Shown: positions 46,517-55,165 of the stretch, piece after piece
Numbering within the stretch: the stretch's first letter is position 1
How the letters are laid out: the number at the start of each line of letters is the position of its first letter
Assembly: GCA_937980645.1 (NCBI GenBank)
Contig: CALJPQ010000006.1
Coordinates: 43,930 to 107,929 of the forward strand
Length of the DNA stretch: 64,000 nucleotides
Reading direction: 5' to 3'
DNA from: an uncultured Saprospiraceae bacterium
GTDB taxonomy: Bacteria > Bacteroidota > Bacteroidia > Chitinophagales > Saprospiraceae
Position numbers and translations under genes: made by a program
The notes under the pieces: model-generated
The model's input: the letters and a program-made list of their open reading frames with translations, nothing else
What the model was told of the DNA's origin: nothing
Databases searched by the model: none

Positions 46517-47953
46517 ATGCGCGATACTCTTGCTCAACGCCGCCTGCAACACCTGCTGTGGCGCGCTGGCTTTGGCCCGGCCTCCGCTGAATGGTCGGCC
46601 TGGATGCGGCGCCCTCAGGAGGTATGGTGGCCCATGCTACGCCGCCAGTCTGCCCGGGAGCCGGGCGAATTGTTCGTAACCGACGACGTGGTGCGCGGCC
46701 TGTTCATGGGCGTGGGCGAATTTGCCCGCGTTGAAGAACTCACCCCCGAAGAGCGCCGTCAGCGCCGCGCCCAAAGCCGCGAGCTGTTGCAAAGCCTCAA
46801 CTTGCTATGGCTCGAGGAAATGACCCTCACGCAGGCGCAATTGCGCGAAAAAGCCGCCCTTTTCTGGCACGGGCATTTTGCCAGCCGCAACCTCAACATC
46901 GTCTTTCAGCAAGACCTCCTGCACGTCATCCGCACGCATGCCCTGGGCAACTTTGGCGACCTGCTGCGCGCCGTCTCCAAAAGCGCGGCCATGCTGGCCT
47001 TTCTGAACAACCAGCAAAACCGCAAAGCCCGGCCCAATGAAAACTTTGCTCGCGAGGTCATGGAGCTGTTCACCCTCGGGCGCGGCCACTACACGGAGGC
47101 CGACATCAAAGAAGCCGCCCGCGCCTTCACCGGATGGGGCTTTAACGCCAGAGGTGAGTTTGTCTTCCGACAAAACCAGCACGACCGCGGCGTCAAAACG
47201 GTATTAGGTCATACAGGCCGCTTCAATGGCGACGATGTGCTCGATATTCTGCTCGAGCAGCGCCAGACGGCTCGCTTCATCGCCCGCAAGGCGTATCGCT
47301 TCTTCGTCAATGATGAGCGCGTGCCCGACGAGCGTGTCCTTTGGCTGGCCGACCGCTTCTACGACAGCGGCTACGACATCGGTCGCCTGCTCGACGACAT
47401 CTTCTCAGCCGAGTGGTTCTACGATACTGAGAACATGGGCAACCAGATCAAATCGCCTGTCGTGCTGTGGGTAGGCTTGCGGCGCGCGCTGCCCATGACC
47501 TTAGACGACCCCGAAGCACAACTCCTGCTCCAGCGCGCTCTGGGGCAAGTGCTCTTCCACCCGCCCAACGTGGCCGGTTGGCCCGGCGGCCGCACCTGGA
47601 TTGACGCTACCACCCTCATGTTGCGCCTGCGCCTACCGCATCTCCTCGCCGCCGGCGACGCCATAGACCTCAACGCCGACGAAGATGACGACATCGCCAT
47701 GGGCCAGGGCCGCGCCGGTCGCCTGCGCCGACGCCTAAGGGCCGAACTGCACTGGGAGCCGCTTTTTGAGGCCTTTGCCCAAACGCCTGCCGATGAACTG
47801 CTGCCTGCACTGGCCCAATACCTGTGGCAAACGCCCGCAGCACCGGAGCGCCTGGCCGTCGTGCGCAAACACATCAACATCAGCACGCGCGAACAACTGC
47901 TTCAAACAGCCACCCTCCAACTGATGGCTACGCCGGAATACCAATTGTGCTAG
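46517..47953 (+). CDS. DUF1800 domain protein
   Basis: This 478-residue protein has the DUF1800 signature: RLQHLLWRAGFGPAS at the N-terminus, LREKAALFWHGHFASR, LLRAVSKSAAMLAFLNNQQN, PNENFAREVMELFTLGRGHY, EAARAFTGWGFNARGEF and VLFHPPNVAGWPGGRTWID. The function is not established; the family almost always precedes a DUF1501 gene and is thought to act outside the cytoplasm. Here the DUF1501 gene follows after 36 bases, so the two form an operon. No signal peptide is apparent. Confidence 0.93.
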   Translation: MRDTLAQRRLQHLLWRAGFGPASAEWSAWMRRPQEVWWPMLRRQSAREPGELFVTDDVVRGLFMGVGEFARVEELTPEERRQRRAQSRELLQSLNLLWLEEMTLTQAQLREKAALFWHGHFASRNLNIVFQQDLLHVIRTHALGNFGDLLRAVSKSAAMLAFLNNQQNRKARPNENFAREVMELFTLGRGHYTEADIKEAARAFTGWGFNARGEFVFRQNQHDRGVKTVLGHTGRFNGDDVLDILLEQRQTARFIARKAYRFFVNDERVPDERVLWLADRFYDSGYDIGRLLDDIFSAEWFYDTENMGNQIKSPVVLWVGLRRALPMTLDDPEAQLLLQRALGQVLFHPPNVAGWPGGRTWIDATTLMLRLRLPHLLAAGDAIDLNADEDDDIAMGQGRAGRLRRRLRAELHWEPLFEAFAQTPADELLPALAQYLWQTPAAPERLAVVRKHINISTREQLLQTATLQLMATPEYQLC

Positions 47954-47989
47954 TTACGCCCACTTACTCCTTCACCAACTGCATCCGTC

Positions 47990-49195
47990 ATGCTCATCAA
48001 GCGCCGCACCTTTTTGAAAACGGCCTCTCTGGCCGCCGCCTCGTTGTGGTTACCGCGCTTCTTGCACGCTCATGCGCGCCCCGACGCTCTGCCTAATCGC
48101 GGTAAAGCGCTCGTCATCGTGCAACTCAGCGGTGGCAACGATGGCCTAAACACCGTCGTGCCCGTGCGCAACGATGTCTATTACCGCGAACGCCCGCGCA
48201 TTGCCATCAAAGCCACCGATGCGCTGCGTCTGACCGACGAAGCCGCCCTGCACCCGGCTCTCGTGGGCCTGAAGCACCTCTACGATAGCGGCGACGTTGC
48301 CATCCTGCACAACGTGGGCTATCCCAATCCAGACCGCTCCCACTTCCGCAGTATGGACATCTGGCATAGCGCCAGCCCCGCCCACGAGTACTGGCATACG
48401 GGCTGGATAGGGCGCTACTTAGATGCCCAATGTCAGCCGCCAAACCCCTGCTATGCGCCTGCCCTCGAACTGGGCGACGCCGTCGGTCTGGTCCTCAAAG
48501 GTCAGCACCGCAAGGGCATTGCCCTGCACGAACCCGCCGAGCTACGCGCCGCTACCCGCAGCGCTTACTTCGCTGAATATGCCGCTGCCGGTGCCAACCT
48601 CGCCCACGACGATACGCCCATCGGATACCTCCACAAAACCATGACCGACGCTATTGCATCGGCGGAGTACATCTTTGAGAAAAGCCGGGCCAAACCCTCT
48701 ACCGCCAACTATCCCGACACACCCATTGGCCGCCAATTGCGCACGGTGGCTTCGCTCATCCTGGGCGACGCCGACACTGTGGTGTATTATCTGTCGCTGA
48801 GCAGCTTCGATACGCACATCAACCAGCCCATGCAGCACCAGCGCCTGCTAGGCCAACTCGACGCTGCCCTGACTGCCTTCGCTGCCGACCTCAAGGCACA
48901 GGGGCGCTGGAGTGACACGCTTGTCATGACTTTCTCCGAATTTGGGCGCCGCGTCGGCCAAAACGCCAGCGGCGGCACCGACCACGGCACGGCCAACCAG
49001 ATGTTCTTCCTCGGCGGCGCCCTCCGACGCCAGGGCTTGCTCAACGCTCTGCCCAACCTGAACGACCTTGACCAGGGCGACCTCAAATTCGACACGGACT
49101 TCCGCCAGGTGTATGCTACCGTGCTCGAACGCTGGCTGAAAGCCAGGCACCAACCCATTCTCGGACAGGCATTTAGCCTGCTCGATTTTATTTAA
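47990..49195 (+). CDS. DUF1501 domain protein with Tat-like signal
   Basis: This 401-residue protein starts KRRTFLKTASLAAASLWLP, a twin-arginine-type signal peptide, so it is probably exported folded. The body has the alkaline-phosphatase-superfamily-like DUF1501 motifs LVIVQLSGGNDGLNTVVPV, LHNVGYPNPDRSHFRSMDIW, SFDTHINQPMQHQRLL, VMTFSEFGRRVGQNASGGTD and HGTANQMFFLGG. The family is widespread in Bacteroidota and Planctomycetes and paired with DUF1800; the reaction is not known. Confidence 0.93.
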   Translation: MLIKRRTFLKTASLAAASLWLPRFLHAHARPDALPNRGKALVIVQLSGGNDGLNTVVPVRNDVYYRERPRIAIKATDALRLTDEAALHPALVGLKHLYDSGDVAILHNVGYPNPDRSHFRSMDIWHSASPAHEYWHTGWIGRYLDAQCQPPNPCYAPALELGDAVGLVLKGQHRKGIALHEPAELRAATRSAYFAEYAAAGANLAHDDTPIGYLHKTMTDAIASAEYIFEKSRAKPSTANYPDTPIGRQLRTVASLILGDADTVVYYLSLSSFDTHINQPMQHQRLLGQLDAALTAFAADLKAQGRWSDTLVMTFSEFGRRVGQNASGGTDHGTANQMFFLGGALRRQGLLNALPNLNDLDQGDLKFDTDFRQVYATVLERWLKARHQPILGQAFSLLDFI

Positions 49196-49348
49196 AAAAA
49201 TAAGGCCTCAGCGCCGACGAAGACCCCTTCAAATACCTGACGGCTATTGCCACTCAGTGCGTAGGAGCTAATTTTTTTGCCCAAAAGAAACCTGCCAGAA
49301 CAGAGCGGCTGCCGTACTTTGCGCCAAACCAACCGCTTACCACCTACC

Positions 49349-50758
49349 ATGACCGTCAAATTTTGCGGCGCTGCGCGCGAAGTAACCGGCTCCTCCCACC
49401 TCATCACGCTCGACGATGGCTTCCGCATCCTGCTCGATTGTGGCCTTTATCAAGGCGGCGACGAGGATGTGCAGGGCAGCCCCGTGCAGGGCTTCAACGA
49501 AAGGTGGCTCTTCAACCCCCGCGAAATAGATTGTCTTATTCTCAGCCACGCCCACATTGATCATACGGGCCGCGTGCCCAAACTGGTGGCGGACGGCTTC
49601 CGCGGAGTCATCTACGCCACACACGCCACGCGCGACTTGTGTGCCATCATGTTGCTTGACTCGGCCAAAATCCAGGAGTCTGACGCCTATCACGACAACA
49701 AACGCCGCCCGCCCGGCGCCCCCGAAAAGAAACCGCTCTATACGGCCGACGACGTGCAAAAAGCGATGAACCGCTTCGCTGCCTTTGGCTACGAGCAGTG
49801 GTTTCTGGTGCACCCGCACGTGCGCGTCCTCTTCCGCGACGCCGGCCACATACTGGGCAGTGCCTCCGTTACGCTCGAAATCCAGCAAGGTAATCGCACC
49901 GTCCGCTTCGGCTTCACCGGTGACATCGGACGCCCTAACCGCCCGCTCTTACGCGACCCGCAACCCATGCCTGAAGTGGATTATCTCATCTGTGAAAGTA
50001 CCTACGGTGACCGTGAACACGAGGCCGCCCCGGCCGAACTGGAGCACCTGTACCACATCGTCCAGCACACGTGCGTCGAGAAAAAAGGCAAACTCATTAT
50101 CCCCGCCTTTTCGGTGGGCCGCACCCAGGAGGTCGTCTATATGCTTGACCAACTGCAACACGCCGGACGCCTGCCCAAAGTGCCTGTCTTCGTGGATAGC
50201 CCCCTGGCCGTGGATGCCACCGACGTCTTCCTCGACCACTTAGAATGCTTCGACCAGGAACTCCACCAGTACCTGCTCGAAAACGAAAACCCGTTCGGAT
50301 TCAAGGAATTGCAGTACATCCGCTCTGTCGAGGCCAGCAAGCAACTCAACCATATCCAAAAGCCCTGCATCATCATCGCCGCTTCGGGCATGATGAATGC
50401 TGGCCGCATCCGGCACCACCTGTACAACAACATCGAAGACTGGCGGGCCACCTTCCTCATCATTGGCTATTGCGCCCCCGAAACGCCCGGCGGACAGCTG
50501 CGCGCCGGCGCCAAAAGCATCGAAATTTTCGGCGAAAACAAACAAGTACTGGCCGAAGTGGAGATCATGGACTCCTTCAGCGCGCATGCCGACCGCACCG
50601 AAATGCTCCAGTTTCTGGAAAACCAGTGCAGTTCTGTACGCCAGATGTGGCTCACTCACGGCACCTTTGAGCGCCAGCAAATCTGGCGCGATACCTTGCT
50701 GCAGAGCGGCTTCGCCGCCGTGGAAATTCCTGTATTAGGGCAGGAATACACGTTCTGA
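49349..50758 (+). CDS. MBL-fold/beta-CASP metallo-hydrolase with RNA-specificity domain
   Basis: This 469-residue protein starts at ATG 49349 (MTVKFCGAAREVTGSSHLIT). The metallo-beta-lactamase zinc motif is SHAHIDHTG, with RDAGHILGSASV (His) and FTGDIGRPNRPLL (Asp); the beta-CASP motifs include ICESTYGDREHE, IPAFSVGRTQEVVYML, PVFVDSPLAVDAT and ASGMMNAGRIRHHLYN; the C-terminal RMMBL domain has SFSAHADRTEMLQFL. The group includes RNases such as CPSF73-like and bacterial MBL RNases, so an RNA-processing hydrolase is likely. The gene starts 153 bases after the DUF1501 gene and converges with a DUF3467 gene. Confidence 0.93.
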   Translation: MTVKFCGAAREVTGSSHLITLDDGFRILLDCGLYQGGDEDVQGSPVQGFNERWLFNPREIDCLILSHAHIDHTGRVPKLVADGFRGVIYATHATRDLCAIMLLDSAKIQESDAYHDNKRRPPGAPEKKPLYTADDVQKAMNRFAAFGYEQWFLVHPHVRVLFRDAGHILGSASVTLEIQQGNRTVRFGFTGDIGRPNRPLLRDPQPMPEVDYLICESTYGDREHEAAPAELEHLYHIVQHTCVEKKGKLIIPAFSVGRTQEVVYMLDQLQHAGRLPKVPVFVDSPLAVDATDVFLDHLECFDQELHQYLLENENPFGFKELQYIRSVEASKQLNHIQKPCIIIAASGMMNAGRIRHHLYNNIEDWRATFLIIGYCAPETPGGQLRAGAKSIEIFGENKQVLAEVEIMDSFSAHADRTEMLQFLENQCSSVRQMWLTHGTFERQQIWRDTLLQSGFAAVEIPVLGQEYTF

Positions 50759-50774
50759 TGGCGTGCGTGCGCCC

Positions 50775-51092
50775 TCAGGCCTGTGCCGGTGGCGTGTTGA
50801 AGTTCATCGGCGGCAGCTGCGGGTGTTCCGGCTCTTCAATCTTGCCAAATTGCATCTCGTACTTCTGGATGTTGTCTTTTAGGGCAAACAACAGGCGCTT
50901 GGCGTGCTGCGGCGTCAGGATAATGCGCGACTTCACGCGCGCCTTGGGCACGTTGGGCATCATCCGAATGAAATCCACCACAAACTCGGCGTTTGAGTGG
51001 GAAATGATGGCCAGGTTGGAGTAGATGCCTTCTGCCACGTCTTCAGGCAGCTCAATGTTCAGGGTAGGCTGTGGATGGGTGTTATCCGGCAT
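50775..51092 (-). CDS. DUF3467 domain protein
   Basis: This 105-residue protein matches DUF3467: ELPEDVAEGIYSNLAIISHS, FVVDFIRMMPNVPKARVKSR and ILTPQHAKRLLFALKDNI-Q-YE-FG. The C-terminus is Pro-rich. The family is small, cytoplasmic and conserved in many bacteria, without a known function. Its promoter box lies 136 bases upstream. Confidence 0.88.
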   Translation of the reverse strand: MPDNTHPQPTLNIELPEDVAEGIYSNLAIISHSNAEFVVDFIRMMPNVPKARVKSRIILTPQHAKRLLFALKDNIQKYEMQFGKIEEPEHPQLPPMNFNTPPAQA

Positions 51093-51227
51093 GGTGTCGA
51101 GTGTATTTTTTTAAAATAAAAACAAGCCTCATTGCGCGGGCGCCCAACCGCCGTTCAAAATGCTGCCGCAGCACAACTGTGCGCGCTAACGGCCTCCTTG
51201 TCGAGGCGGGCACTCCAAAAGCGCGGG

Positions 51228-51235
51228 CAAAGGTA
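51228..51235 (-). promoter_or_regulatory. Putative -7 promoter element of the DUF3467 gene
   Basis: The minus strand reads TACCTTTG, an exact TAnnTTTG match, 135 bases before the ATG. It lies in the 465-base gap 51093-51557, whose right half holds the repeat cluster at 51343. Confidence 0.45.
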
Positions 51236-51342
51236 AAGCGAAAAACCGCCCTTAGCTCATTCGAGACTCCCGTCTTGAATGCCCCTATTTCCAGAGCTTT
51301 GCTGAGGCTTCGTGGTAGAGGAATCCATCGTGTCTTGGCGTC

Positions 51343-51437
51343 TCATCTTTGTGCCTTCGTGGTAAGCCCATTCGTGCCTTTGGGGCTGTAAAAAACTGGG
51401 TGCTTTCACAAACCTCTTGGTGCCTTTGTGGCAAACC
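51343..51437 (+). repeat. Second cluster of CTTTGTGCCTTCGTGG repeats
   Basis: ATCTTTGTGCCTTCGTGGTA (51345-51364) and CTCTTGGTGCCTTTGTGGCA (51414-51433), with TTCACAAACCTCTT before the second as at 44801. GGCTTCGTGGTAGAG at about 51306 may be a further partial copy. Confidence 0.65.
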
Positions 51438-51557
51438 TATATTCGTAGCTAAAACAGCAAGTGCTCCCCGTCTATTTTCAGCCTCAGGCGTATTATTGCG
51501 CAACGGTTAGCGCCTTTGGCGGCCGCAACCGCCCGCTTTTCACAAAAAAATACCCGT

Positions 51558-52760
51558 ATGCACGCTGAATTACGCCAACGCTTCAATGCCGCTTTTACTC
51601 CTGAAAAATATCAGGCTTTGCTGCAAACGATGAATACCGAGTTTGGCGAACCGGTAACCTTTCGCGTCAGTGAAACGCCTGTATTCATACCCAAAGCCGT
51701 GAAAATCAAACTGCTGCAGGGTGTGGAGGACATCCTGAGCGTCATCGTCCACCCTGACTTTCGCCAGCAAAGCGAAGCAGCCATACCTCCACATTTGCGC
51801 GTGCCCAACGAGGACGAGCACACTATTTTCCTGCAACTCGACTTCGGCATCTGCCGCGACGACAACGGCGAACTTACCCCGCAGCTCATCGAAATGCAGG
51901 GTTTCCCGTCTCTCTATTTCTACCAGCACCTGCTGGCCAACGCCTATCGCAGGCATTTCGACATCCCGCTTGACTTTCATCACCTCTTCAGCGGCCTGGA
52001 TGCTGAAGGTTATCTGGCCCTCTTGCGCAACATCATCGTGGGCGACTCCCGCCCCGAAAATGTCGTTCTGCTTGAAATCGAGCCCGAAAAGCAAAATACG
52101 CGCATTGACTTCTGGGGCACGCGCAAGTATCTGGGCATCAAGGTGCTTTGCCTCTCGCAAATCAAACGCGAAGGCCGCGACCTGTACTACATAGCCGACG
52201 ATGGCCGGCGGGTAGCCATCGAGCGCATCTACAACCGCATCATCTTTGACGAGCTCGATCGCCGAGCCGACCTGCCGCGCGAGTGGGACCTGCTCACGGA
52301 GGTGAACGCTCAATGGGTAGGGCATCCCAACTGGTTTTTCCGCATCTCTAAACATACATTGCCGTTCCTGAAGTCGCCTTTTGTGCCTGAAACGCACTTT
52401 TTGGGAGCATTAGAACGCATCCCCGACGATTTGGAAAATTGGGTACTCAAACCCCTGTTCTCCTTCTCCGGTCAGGGAGTGAAAATCAATGTTACGCCCG
52501 AAGACATTGCCGCCGTGCCCAACCCATCGGACTATATCCTGCAGCGCAAAAAGCCGTACGAGCCGTGTATCCAGACGCTCGACCCGGCCGAGCCGGCCAA
52601 ATGCGAAATCCGCATGATGGTGCTGTGGGCCGAGGGCTGGGAGCGTCCGCGGTTGGTCAACAACCTCATCCGCATGAGCAAGGGCGAAATGGTCGGCGTG
52701 CGCTACAACATGGGCAAAGAGTGGGTTGGCTCCAGCGTGGGCTTCTTCGAGCCCCTGTAA
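51558..52760 (+). CDS. Conserved hypothetical protein with ATP-grasp-like C-terminal region
   Basis: I do not recognise a named family for this 400-residue protein. Start ATG 51558 (MHAELRQRFNAAFTPEKYQ). The N-terminal half contains LQLDFGICRDDNGELTPQLIEMQGFPSLY, and the C-terminal half contains NWVLKPLFSFSGQGVKINV, YILQRKKPYEPCIQT, CEIRMMVLW and LVNNLIRMSKGEMVGVRYN. The KPLFSFSGQGV ... EIRMM ... N-LIRMSKG order resembles the ATP-binding lysine/glycine loop and acidic metal site of circularly permuted ATP-grasp or glutathionylspermidine-synthase-like enzymes. That suggests a ligase forming an amide bond, but the substrate cannot be guessed. No partner gene is adjacent; palindromic repeats follow directly. 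Confidence 0.65.
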   Translation: MHAELRQRFNAAFTPEKYQALLQTMNTEFGEPVTFRVSETPVFIPKAVKIKLLQGVEDILSVIVHPDFRQQSEAAIPPHLRVPNEDEHTIFLQLDFGICRDDNGELTPQLIEMQGFPSLYFYQHLLANAYRRHFDIPLDFHHLFSGLDAEGYLALLRNIIVGDSRPENVVLLEIEPEKQNTRIDFWGTRKYLGIKVLCLSQIKREGRDLYYIADDGRRVAIERIYNRIIFDELDRRADLPREWDLLTEVNAQWVGHPNWFFRISKHTLPFLKSPFVPETHFLGALERIPDDLENWVLKPLFSFSGQGVKINVTPEDIAAVPNPSDYILQRKKPYEPCIQTLDPAEPAKCEIRMMVLWAEGWERPRLVNNLIRMSKGEMVGVRYNMGKEWVGSSVGFFEPL

Positions 52761-52918
52761 TGGCCAAACTTGTTTGGCCAGGGTAAGCCCCAAAAAACAG
52801 TTGCGGAGTAGCGGCCAAACTTGTTTGGCCAACCGAAGCACTCAAAAATAGCTTTAGCGATGCCGTTGGAATTTCAGGGTAATCCCTTCTTGTATGCAAC
52901 AGCCAAGCTCGTTTGGCT
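52761..52918. repeat. Three copies of the short palindromic repeat between convergent genes
   Basis: TGGCCAAACTTGTTTGGCCA (52761-52780, 1 base after the upstream stop), GGCCAAACTTGTTTGGCC (52813-52830) and AGCCAAGCTCGTTTGGCT (52901-52918). The last two are preceded by GTAGCG and GCAACA, comparable to GTAACC in the opposite-strand copies at 21833. Confidence 0.85.
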
Positions 52919-52949
52919 CGATGCGTTTACCAGGCTTCGCCGGCGGTGT

Positions 52950-53639
52950 TCATTGTGCTGCCGAGCCGTCGTCCTCGATGAGTTTGCCGTTTCGGATGCG
53001 AATGATGCGTGCCGGGAAGTTTTGCAGGATGCGGTAGTCATGGGTGGCACACAGGACGGCGGTGTTGTAGGTTTTGGCTAAGTTTCGCATCAGCAGCAGG
53101 ACGTCGTCGCTGGTTTCAGGGTCGAGGTTGCCGGTGGGCTCGTCGGCGATGAGCAGCACGGGATGGTTGAGCAGGGCGCGGGCCAGGACGATGCGCTGCT
53201 GTTCGCCGCCGGAGAGTTCGAAGGGCATAGCGTGGCGTTTGTCGGTCAGTTGCACGCCTTCGAGCACTTCCTGGACGCGCTGGTGCATTTGGACAGGGTC
53301 TTTCCAGCCGGTGGCGCTCAGTACGAAGAGGAGGTTTTCTTCCACGTTGCGGTCGGTCAGCAGGTTGAAGTCCTGGAAGACGATACCCAGCTGTCGGCGC
53401 AGCAGATGGACGTTGTGGCGTGAGATGGTGCTCAAGTCGAAGCCCGCCACTTCGCCTTTGCCTTTGGTGAGGGGCAGGGCGGCGTACAGGGTTTTGAGCA
53501 GGCTGGTTTTGCCGCTTCCGGTTTTGCCGATGAGGTAGGTGAATTCTCCGGGGCCGATGGTTAGACTGATGTTTTCCAGCACGACGCGGCCGTCTTGTTG
53601 GCAGATGTCGGCGTTGCTCAGGCGAATGATAGGCTGCAT
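52950..53639 (-). CDS. ftsE: FtsE-like ABC ATPase
   Basis: This 229-residue ABC ATPase has Walker A IGKTGSGKTSLLKTLY, Q-loop GIVFQDFNLLTDRNVEENL, signature ELSGGEQQRIVLARALL, Walker B VLLIADEPTGNLD and switch ATHDYRIL. The DRNVEENLLFVL stretch and length fit FtsE, which with FtsX links the divisome to peptidoglycan hydrolases. FtsX is not in this window, so a LolD-type lipoprotein exporter ATPase remains possible. It starts 19 bases after the cinA stop and has a possible promoter inside the end of cinA. Confidence 0.8.
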   Translation of the reverse strand: MQPIIRLSNADICQQDGRVVLENISLTIGPGEFTYLIGKTGSGKTSLLKTLYAALPLTKGKGEVAGFDLSTISRHNVHLLRRQLGIVFQDFNLLTDRNVEENLLFVLSATGWKDPVQMHQRVQEVLEGVQLTDKRHAMPFELSGGEQQRIVLARALLNHPVLLIADEPTGNLDPETSDDVLLLMRNLAKTYNTAVLCATHDYRILQNFPARIIRIRNGKLIEDDGSAAQ

Positions 53640-53658
53640 GGATGTTGGTTGGAGGGCT

Positions 53659-54924
53659 TCAGAGGGCGTTCAGGAGGAACTTGCGCACCATGTTGAGGCC
53701 AAAGATAGCGGATAACTGGATGTTCTTGATGCGGTCGCGGGCAAAGACGTGTTTTTGCGCTACGATGCGCGTTCGGTCGCCTACGGCCAACCAGACTGTG
53801 CCTATGGGCTTTTCGGGGGTACCACCGGCTGGGCCGGCGATGCCGGAGACGGACAGGGCCACATCTACCTCTAATGCATCAAGTGCGCCGGCGACCATTT
53901 CGCGCACCGTCTCCTCGCTGACGGCGCCGAAGTGTGTTAGGGTTTCATCGCGCACGCCGAGCAACTTCATTTTCAGTTCGTTGGAATAAGCGATAACACT
54001 ACCGGAGAAGTAACTGGAGCTACCGGGCACGGAGGTGATGAGGTGGGCCACGTAGCCGCCAGTGCAGCTTTCGGCGCTGCCGAACATCAGGCCGCGCTCC
54101 TGGAGCAAGCGCCCGACGACCTGTTCCAGCGTTTCGTCTTCGACGCCGAAGATGAGGTCGGGCAGCAGGGCGCGCAGCTGGTCGGCATAGGCTTCCACTT
54201 CGGCACGCAGGCGTTCGTCGGCCTCGGGCGGCACGTCGGCATGTGGCCAGATGCCGCTCAGGCGCAGGCGCACCTGGCCCAACGAGGGCAGGTAAGCCAG
54301 CCGGATGTGTGCCGGGAGGGTTTCCTCGAAGGTTTCTAAGCGTTTGGCGATGGTGCTTTCGCCCTCGCCGGCCGTGCGCAGCGTGCGGTGGGCCAGGGGT
54401 TTGCCAGGGAAGTGCTGACGCAAGCGTGGCAACACTTCTTCGGTCATCAGGTACTGCATCTCGAAGGGTACGCCGGGCAGCGAGACGAGCACTTTGCCGT
54501 CGCGCTCGAACCACATGCCGGGAGCGCTGCCTACCTTGTTAGGCAGCAGGGTGGCCTTTTCGGGCAGGGTAGCCTGCATGCGCGCGCTTTCGGGCAGCGG
54601 CTTGCCAATGCGCGCAAAATAGGCGGCGATGCGCTCGTAGGTCTCCTGGTGAAAAGCCAGTTCTGAGTTGAAGTATTCGGCCAGTGCTCCGCGCGTGATG
54701 TCATCTTTCGTTGGGCCCAGCCCACCGGTTGTGATAACGATCCGGGCGCGCCGGGCCGCCAGGTCTAAGGCCTCTAAAATGTCGGCACGCGCGTCGGGCA
54801 CCGCCATTTTGCCTACTACGCGGTAGCCGTGCAGGGATAGTTGCTGACCCAGCCAGGCCGAATTGGTGTCCACCACCTGGCCCAGCAGAATTTCATCGCC
54901 AATTAAAAGCAGGTAAACGTCCAT
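53659..54924 (-). CDS. cinA: CinA-family protein (competence/damage-inducible, NMN deamidase domain)
   Basis: The 421 residues comprise an N-terminal MoaB/MogA-like domain (LLIGDEILLGQVVDTNSAWL, ITTGGLGPTKDDITRGALAE, LPGVPFEMQYLMTEEVLP) and a C-terminal CinA domain (MFGSAESCTGGYVAHLITSV, SYFSGSVIAYSNELKMKLLG, VDVALSVSGIAGPAGGTPEKP and GTVWLAVGD). The C-terminal domain is a nicotinamide-nucleotide amidase in pyridine nucleotide recycling; the N-terminal one has ADP-ribose pyrophosphatase activity in some members. ftsE follows on the same strand. A near-consensus TACCTTTC box lies at 54965-54972 on the minus strand. Confidence 0.95.
   Translation of the reverse strand: MDVYLLLIGDEILLGQVVDTNSAWLGQQLSLHGYRVVGKMAVPDARADILEALDLAARRARIVITTGGLGPTKDDITRGALAEYFNSELAFHQETYERIAAYFARIGKPLPESARMQATLPEKATLLPNKVGSAPGMWFERDGKVLVSLPGVPFEMQYLMTEEVLPRLRQHFPGKPLAHRTLRTAGEGESTIAKRLETFEETLPAHIRLAYLPSLGQVRLRLSGIWPHADVPPEADERLRAEVEAYADQLRALLPDLIFGVEDETLEQVVGRLLQERGLMFGSAESCTGGYVAHLITSVPGSSSYFSGSVIAYSNELKMKLLGVRDETLTHFGAVSEETVREMVAGALDALEVDVALSVSGIAGPAGGTPEKPIGTVWLAVGDRTRIVAQKHVFARDRIKNIQLSAIFGLNMVRKFLLNAL
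53700..53707 (-). promoter_or_regulatory. Possible -7 promoter element of ftsE inside cinA
   Basis: The minus strand reads TATCTTTG (TAnnTTTG), 60 bases upstream of the ftsE ATG and inside the last codons of cinA, so it could be chance. Confidence 0.3.
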
Positions 54925-55061
54925 GCCGGATGTAACGCCCGGAAGACTGGGCAGTTTTGGGGGCGAAAGGTAATGCCGTTGGTCGTGTGGGCGAATGCTT
55001 TTGTAAGCGGGTTTTCATTTTGCACCTCGTGCGGGTTTTTTCATAAATATAAATAAAAAAA

Positions 55062-55081
55062 GCGCGTGACTTTTCACGCGC
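55062..55081 (-). terminator. Terminator after mqnD
   Basis: GCGCGTGA pairs with TCACGCGC (loop CTTT), and on the minus strand it is followed by seven T and AT-rich sequence. The rest of the gap 54925-55165 holds nothing recognised. Confidence 0.8.
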
Positions 55082-55165
55082 CCCGAATTTTCCAATTCTA
55101 AAAAACAATACTTACACACACGCCTGAATGCTGGCGAAAATCGTGCCAAAGCATGTTTTTTTTCT

